Source: Copromyces sp. CBS 386.78 (taxonomy: Eukaryota > Ascomycota > Sordariomycetes > Sordariales > Sordariaceae). Taken from it: a DNA stretch of 17,960 bases. The DNA lies in assembly GCA_030685235.1 (NCBI GenBank), contig MU839142.1, forward strand, positions 1 to 17,960, in the 5' to 3' direction. This document shows, piece by piece, positions 17,818 to 17,960 of the stretch; position 1 is the first letter of the stretch, and each line of letters begins with the position of its first letter. Below the pieces are notes generated by a model that was not told the origin of the DNA, ran no database searches, and saw only the letters and a program-made list of their open reading frames with translations. The position numbers and the translations under genes are program-made.

Positions 17818-17876
17818 ATTGGCTGGTTTGGTTTGGGAATGGGAGCTCTTGCCTTTTTCTTTTTTATACTATAAAA
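17818..17876 (-). promoter_or_regulatory. CCAAT box and TATA-like elements, possibly divergent
   Basis: A CCAAT box on the minus strand lies at 17822-17818. Overlapping TATA-like sequences lie at 17868-17861 (minus strand, TATAAAAA) and 17870-17876 (plus strand, TATAAAA). The plus-strand copy could serve a gene beyond the right edge. The assignments rest only on short motifs. Confidence 0.35.
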
Positions 17877-17960
17877 TCATCTACGGGTAAGGTAACCAAG
17901 CCTTCGGTACTCCCAATATCTAGCTCGTCACTTCCTTTTTACAACCGTCGCCTTCCCAAG

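Noticed and set aside
1..17960. tRNA, rRNA or CRISPR-like arrays
   Set aside because: I saw no cloverleaf-forming sequence with tRNA box A and B signals, no rRNA-like stretch, and no regularly spaced direct repeats with unique spacers apart from the short arrays listed.

Overview
This window looks like the left end of a chromosome from a filamentous ascomycete (Pezizomycotina, probably Sordariomycetes). It opens with about 16 uninterrupted CCCTAA telomere repeats. It contains a block of about 6.7 kb with the dinucleotide signature of repeat-induced point mutation (RIP), and its genes have compact, intron-poor fungal reading frames. I do not name a species.

Layout. 1-95 is the terminal telomere. 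96-2540 is subtelomeric DNA with no gene I can defend; it holds an 18-bp minisatellite, a 35-bp tandem repeat built on a palindrome, and a short internal telomere repeat in inverted orientation. 2983-6997 is a well-preserved forward gene pair. The first gene encodes a 397-aa protein of unknown function with an acidic tail and a basic end. The second encodes a 621-aa protein with an Arg/Ser-rich N-terminus and two perfect CCHC zinc knuckles. A further 93 codons lie downstream in the same frame behind a single TAG. From about 7680 to 14390 the DNA is AT-rich and almost free of CpA and TpG while keeping CpG. Inside it are forward-strand coding remnants I could not identify (8081-10700) and, on the minus strand (about 14150-12212), a recognisable relic of a telomere-linked RecQ-type helicase. 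Its motifs II, III, V and VI can be read, and the lost catalytic residues fit RIP transitions. From about 14390 base composition returns to normal. 14390-16174 holds an uncertain minus-strand coding remnant. 16175-17658 holds two minus-strand frames (364 and 135 aa) that overlap in different phases. They are preceded by four AACSGT sites spaced exactly 18 bp apart.

The telomere-linked helicase relic, RIP and telomere repeats fit a classic fungal subtelomere. The well-preserved zinc-knuckle gene pair sits between the telomere and heavily mutated DNA, and the minus-strand pair lies beyond the mutated block. I cannot assign a function to any of these genes from sequence alone. They are the best candidates for something undescribed here.
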